A stretch of 64,000 nucleotides of DNA from contig NC_060233.1 of the NCBI RefSeq assembly GCF_021155775.2, positions 41,643,609 through 41,707,608 of the forward strand. The letters are read 5' to 3'. This document shows, piece after piece, positions 60,618 through 64,000 of the stretch. Each line of letters opens with the position of its first letter. Within the stretch, counting starts at the first letter, position 1. Source of the DNA: Neodiprion pinetum (lineage: Eukaryota; Arthropoda; Insecta; Hymenoptera; Diprionidae). Under the pieces are notes generated by a model. That model was not told the DNA's origin. It did no database searches and worked only from the letters and a program-made list of their open reading frames with translations. Made by a program: the position numbers and the translations under genes.

Positions 60618-63600
60618 GTACGGTATCAGACCATGCTAATCCCATTTTCCGACCCCCCGATCGGCCGATATTGGCTTACGTCGCGCGTCGATTTGCTCAG
60701 AGCTCGAACCGGACGACGATCCTCTGCCCCCCAAAAATCCCGCACCCGCAATGAGAACACCGCACAGCAGTGCCAGTGTCGGTGTAGAATCGGATTACGC
60801 GAGTCTCACGATCTCTGCCCATTGTATTTTGTTTCGTTCCCGCAATCGACCTGCCACTGGCCCCCGTCCCTTCTCTTCCTCCCACAAAACACCGTCTCAA
60901 CAGCGATTCTTTGGGGACCGATGTGGTCAGGCTCGGGCGACACTTCTTCTCAATTCTCCTTATATAGGTATGCCTGTCCGTCTATTCCGTCTATTCTTCC
61001 CGAAAGAATAGGGCTGCGAGAATGTGCCTTCTGACCTGGGACCCTGTCAATTGTTCACCAGGGTCGGGATCCTCTGTGCAGACGCAGGTGGCGTCGCGAT
61101 TCGCACAAGTTTTCACCACGAGTCGCACACAGCGAATATGGGGCCCTTTCAGTTGTCTGACAATGGAGTGAAAAAATCTCGAAAGCTCGGTTCGATTATA
61201 TCCGTTGATTGCCAGTCGCAGAAATAAGGAGAAAGAAAAAGAAGCGAGTACATCGTTCGGTCGAATCCTCCGGACGAAGCGCGTAATTCTCTGCGGTTGG
61301 TCGCGGCTGCGATTTGCGGGAGTAAAAACGCGAGATCGGTGCACGGAAAAATTTTTTTCACCCGTATCGATCGGTGGTCCGAATACGAGGGAATACAGTT
61401 AGGCCCAGAGGCCTTCGTCTCGGTCAATTTGCCACCGTGTAATCCGCTAGTCTGTGAAAAATGGGCCTGGGAATTTTGATGGCTTGATACCCGTTGTCTC
61501 GGGTCAAATCGAACCGAAAAGGGGATTAGGTGCATCGCTCGCTTCGCGTCGTTATTCATCGGCCCGCTGCATCCATAGGGATAGACGGTGCTCGGCTCGA
61601 ATGGGTGCGTGAGCCATTCGAACGCTGCGCAGCGGAAAAAACGGCGCCGTAGATCAGGCAACGGCAACTGAGCGCGAAGCCTGCGAGAGATTCATCTGGA
61701 ACGCGGCAGAGCCGAGCACCTGTGACTACCACGGGACCGTGATACTCGCCGGGAGAAGGCCTCCAGGGCCAATTTTTATTTCTGCCTCGCGTGACCAGGA
61801 GACCGAGAGCTAAACGCTTCGCTTTAACTCCCTGCACTCGATACTCACCTTTCTCAGCTCTAACCACGCCTATGGTCCTCGATTTACACGAGCACGAAAT
61901 CCGAACGGCTACCAAAAGCCTTTGGTGTAATAAAGAGGCCCTTGCGAAGGGAGCTCGTGCTTAATACATCGTGCACACATTTTTCGATGCAGCCGAAGCT
62001 AGCAGCCAGAGTTAGCAGCCGGCCCTGTCAAACTTGTTGGCAATAGAAAAATGCGGTTCGGTTTCGTCCTCGTAATTCTATAAAAGTATCGAGGGTTCGA
62101 GGTGTTGCGAAAAATTCTGATTTTTCGACTTCGTTACCTTGTTGAATGAATATTAAAACGTTTCGCTGCTAGATTCAGCCTCGGCATTTTTGGGGCATCA
62201 TAGTCCAGGGATAATGTGACCGTGAGGGCAAAACCTCCACGAAACTCTACGAGCGCATTGTACTCTACAGGATCTTCCGCGTTTTTGCCATCATTCCTGG
62301 GACGATCAGCGATCTGAACAAACCTGTCGAAATGATGATTACAGGAACGAGTAAAACCAGAGACAGTCAGTCCCGACCCCCTGGGACAAGCGCATATTGT
62401 CGATTCGTGTGCTTCTGCTTACAGAGTTTGCGGGGTCTCGCACGGCCCGGAGAAATCTCAGCAATGGTCGCTCGAGGGCTAACAACCTCCACCTGATGCT
62501 CGGAGGTATGGGTAGGCAGGTAGGTAATTGGATGCCGTCAAAGAAATCTCGCAGCCCGTGAGTCTGTCCGCACAGTGGCCTCTGCGGTGGCTCGTATCGC
62601 AGCTCGAACAAACTTTGCCTGCGCGTCAACAATTCCCCGTTGTTTAAAAGTCCCTTATCTCCTCACGGATCGAGGGTATCGGAATTCGAACCCCCTGAAG
62701 AGGTGCGAAAGTACGAAAAATTTCTCACACGAGTAATTGATTCGCTATTACAGAGACAAAAAAAAATTCGTCGCATCGTAGCAATGATCGAAGAAAGGGA
62801 TATTTCGTCACGTCTCTAAAATCGCTTTTTTTCCCCACCATCTGACGAATTCATTTTGCCAGCCTCGTTAGAAAGTTGCGGTCGAATTTGAAGGGTTCAG
62901 ATTCCGACACGTCGAGTATGCGTTTGTACATTGTACGCACTGTGTACAGTTCAATTCCCGTCGTTCCCTCTCTCTCTCTCTCTCTCTCCGTCTATCTCTA
63001 TCTCCCTCCGTTTCTCTTTCTCTCTACCTTCCCGCATTGTTTCGCGTATCGTATGTCTCCTCGCCGACAGTTCGAGGTTTCAGAAACCGATCGATCGATC
63101 GATTCCCGCCTGTATACCTACCCGTATAATACGGTCGTGTGTTGTACAGCTACAACGCAAGCAACGTCCTCGCGTCTCCGAGGATCTCCGTCAGATTTCT
63201 ATTACTGCAAATGATTTTTCTATTCTATTTATCATTTCTGCACCGTGCCTGCACTCTCGCAGTGGCAGCAACCAGTTTACAAGATAGCTTTAATTACCGC
63301 GCGTACATCACTCGCCTGCGATATACCTACGTACCTACCTTATACCCGTCTGCCTACTTACCTTCGTAATCAGCACTGGATAACCTTTTGCCGCGAATGA
63401 TCCTCCGCTGGGATTCTTCGATTAACAGTAAATCTTGGCCAGGGTGACACGCGCTGCGGGAGAGAAGCTGCAGGTTCCGCAACGGGTCTGTCAAGGCGAA
63501 CGACGCGGCGCGGTGTTGGGATTGAAGAATATTGAAGAATAATCATTGTGTCCCAGAGCGCCGATCCGCGGCCTTTCCAGCTCACACAGCCTCCCCCTCC

Positions 63601-64000
63601 TTGCGTAACGCAGGATTTCAAGAGACGATCTCGAACTACGGGCCTGCGTACTCGATCCGCCATGAATAAAGGAACGCAATGCGTACGTACTACACGTATA
63701 CCTGCTATGAACGATTGCGCCGTGAGGCCGGCGATGCAGAAGCCGTTAAATATTAATGCAAGCCTTCCTCGCGGGATTCCGAGAAACGGAACCGGGAAAT
63801 GGATATATAGGAGTTGGATCTCGAGGTTATACAACGCAATCGTCAGCGGCGAGCTCTGACGAAACAATGGGCTACGAGCCCAGCCGTTAATTGGACTTGA
63901 CAAACGGACAGACGATCCTTTCTTCGCAGGGAACAGACGCGCCTCTCTTGTGTTCCGTGCCCACCTCTGCATCCGATCGGCTAAAAGAAAAGGAACCGTT
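60618..64000 (+). other. Putative first coding intron (gene-free)
   Basis: I see no downstream exon with coding character. Frames of 60-200 codons are open on both strands, for example at 63,370-63,972 on the minus strand, but have no family features. A CT microsatellite lies at 62,968-62,988. If the exon at 60,570-60,617 is real, this is intron sequence. Confidence 0.35.
62968..62988. repeat. (CT)n microsatellite
   Basis: About ten uninterrupted CT units, followed by looser CT-rich sequence to about 63,025. It is a pyrimidine tract on the + strand, but no AG acceptor with coding sequence follows it closely. Confidence 0.9.

Noticed and set aside
62680..62700. Minus-strand GGTTCGAATTCC resembling a tRNA B box
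   Set aside because: The B-box spacing is off by one base, and there is no A box or foldable cloverleaf around it.
63370..63972. 200-codon minus-strand frame
   Set aside because: Its length is within chance for this window, the composition is irregular, and no domain or splice support is seen.

Overview
The window looks like nuclear DNA from an insect, most plausibly a hymenopteran (perhaps sawfly grade). It is mostly non-coding and CpG-rich. Its genes have short, GT-AG-type introns, and two proteins look insect-restricted. The hymenopteran call rests on my general impression of the Beclin protein and base composition, not on a search.

Layout. Positions 1-15.8 kb hold no gene I can support, only simple repeats and a GC-rich patch near 10 kb. 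A compact gene cluster occupies 15.8-24.1 kb. It contains a complete five-exon Beclin-1/Atg6 gene (+), a complete three-exon NUDT14-type Nudix hydrolase gene (-) that converges on it, and two single-exon, head-to-tail tandem paralogues of an uncharacterised protein (-; 960 and 273 residues). The paralogues share an N-terminal domain of about 200-240 residues. From 24.3 to 60.5 kb there is no convincing coding exon. This stretch holds a GC-rich, possibly promoter-like zone at 24.3-26.4 kb, many microsatellites, a 25-base G run, and GC islands with many copies of GGGCCC. At 60,570 a short + strand ORF encodes a signal-peptide-like start and ends exactly at a GT splice donor. It is probably the first coding exon of a secreted or membrane protein whose remainder lies beyond the window, and the last 3.4 kb would then be its first coding intron.

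How the genes relate. Beclin-1 (autophagy initiation) and the Nudix enzyme (nucleotide-sugar hydrolysis) are housekeeping genes placed tail to tail, about 210 bp apart between stop codons. I see no pathway link between them. The tandem paralogues are the least understood coding part of the window. No RNA gene, CRISPR array or intact transposon was found by eye. I built the exon structures by reading splice sites and matching remembered family conservation, and both multi-exon models keep one open frame throughout.
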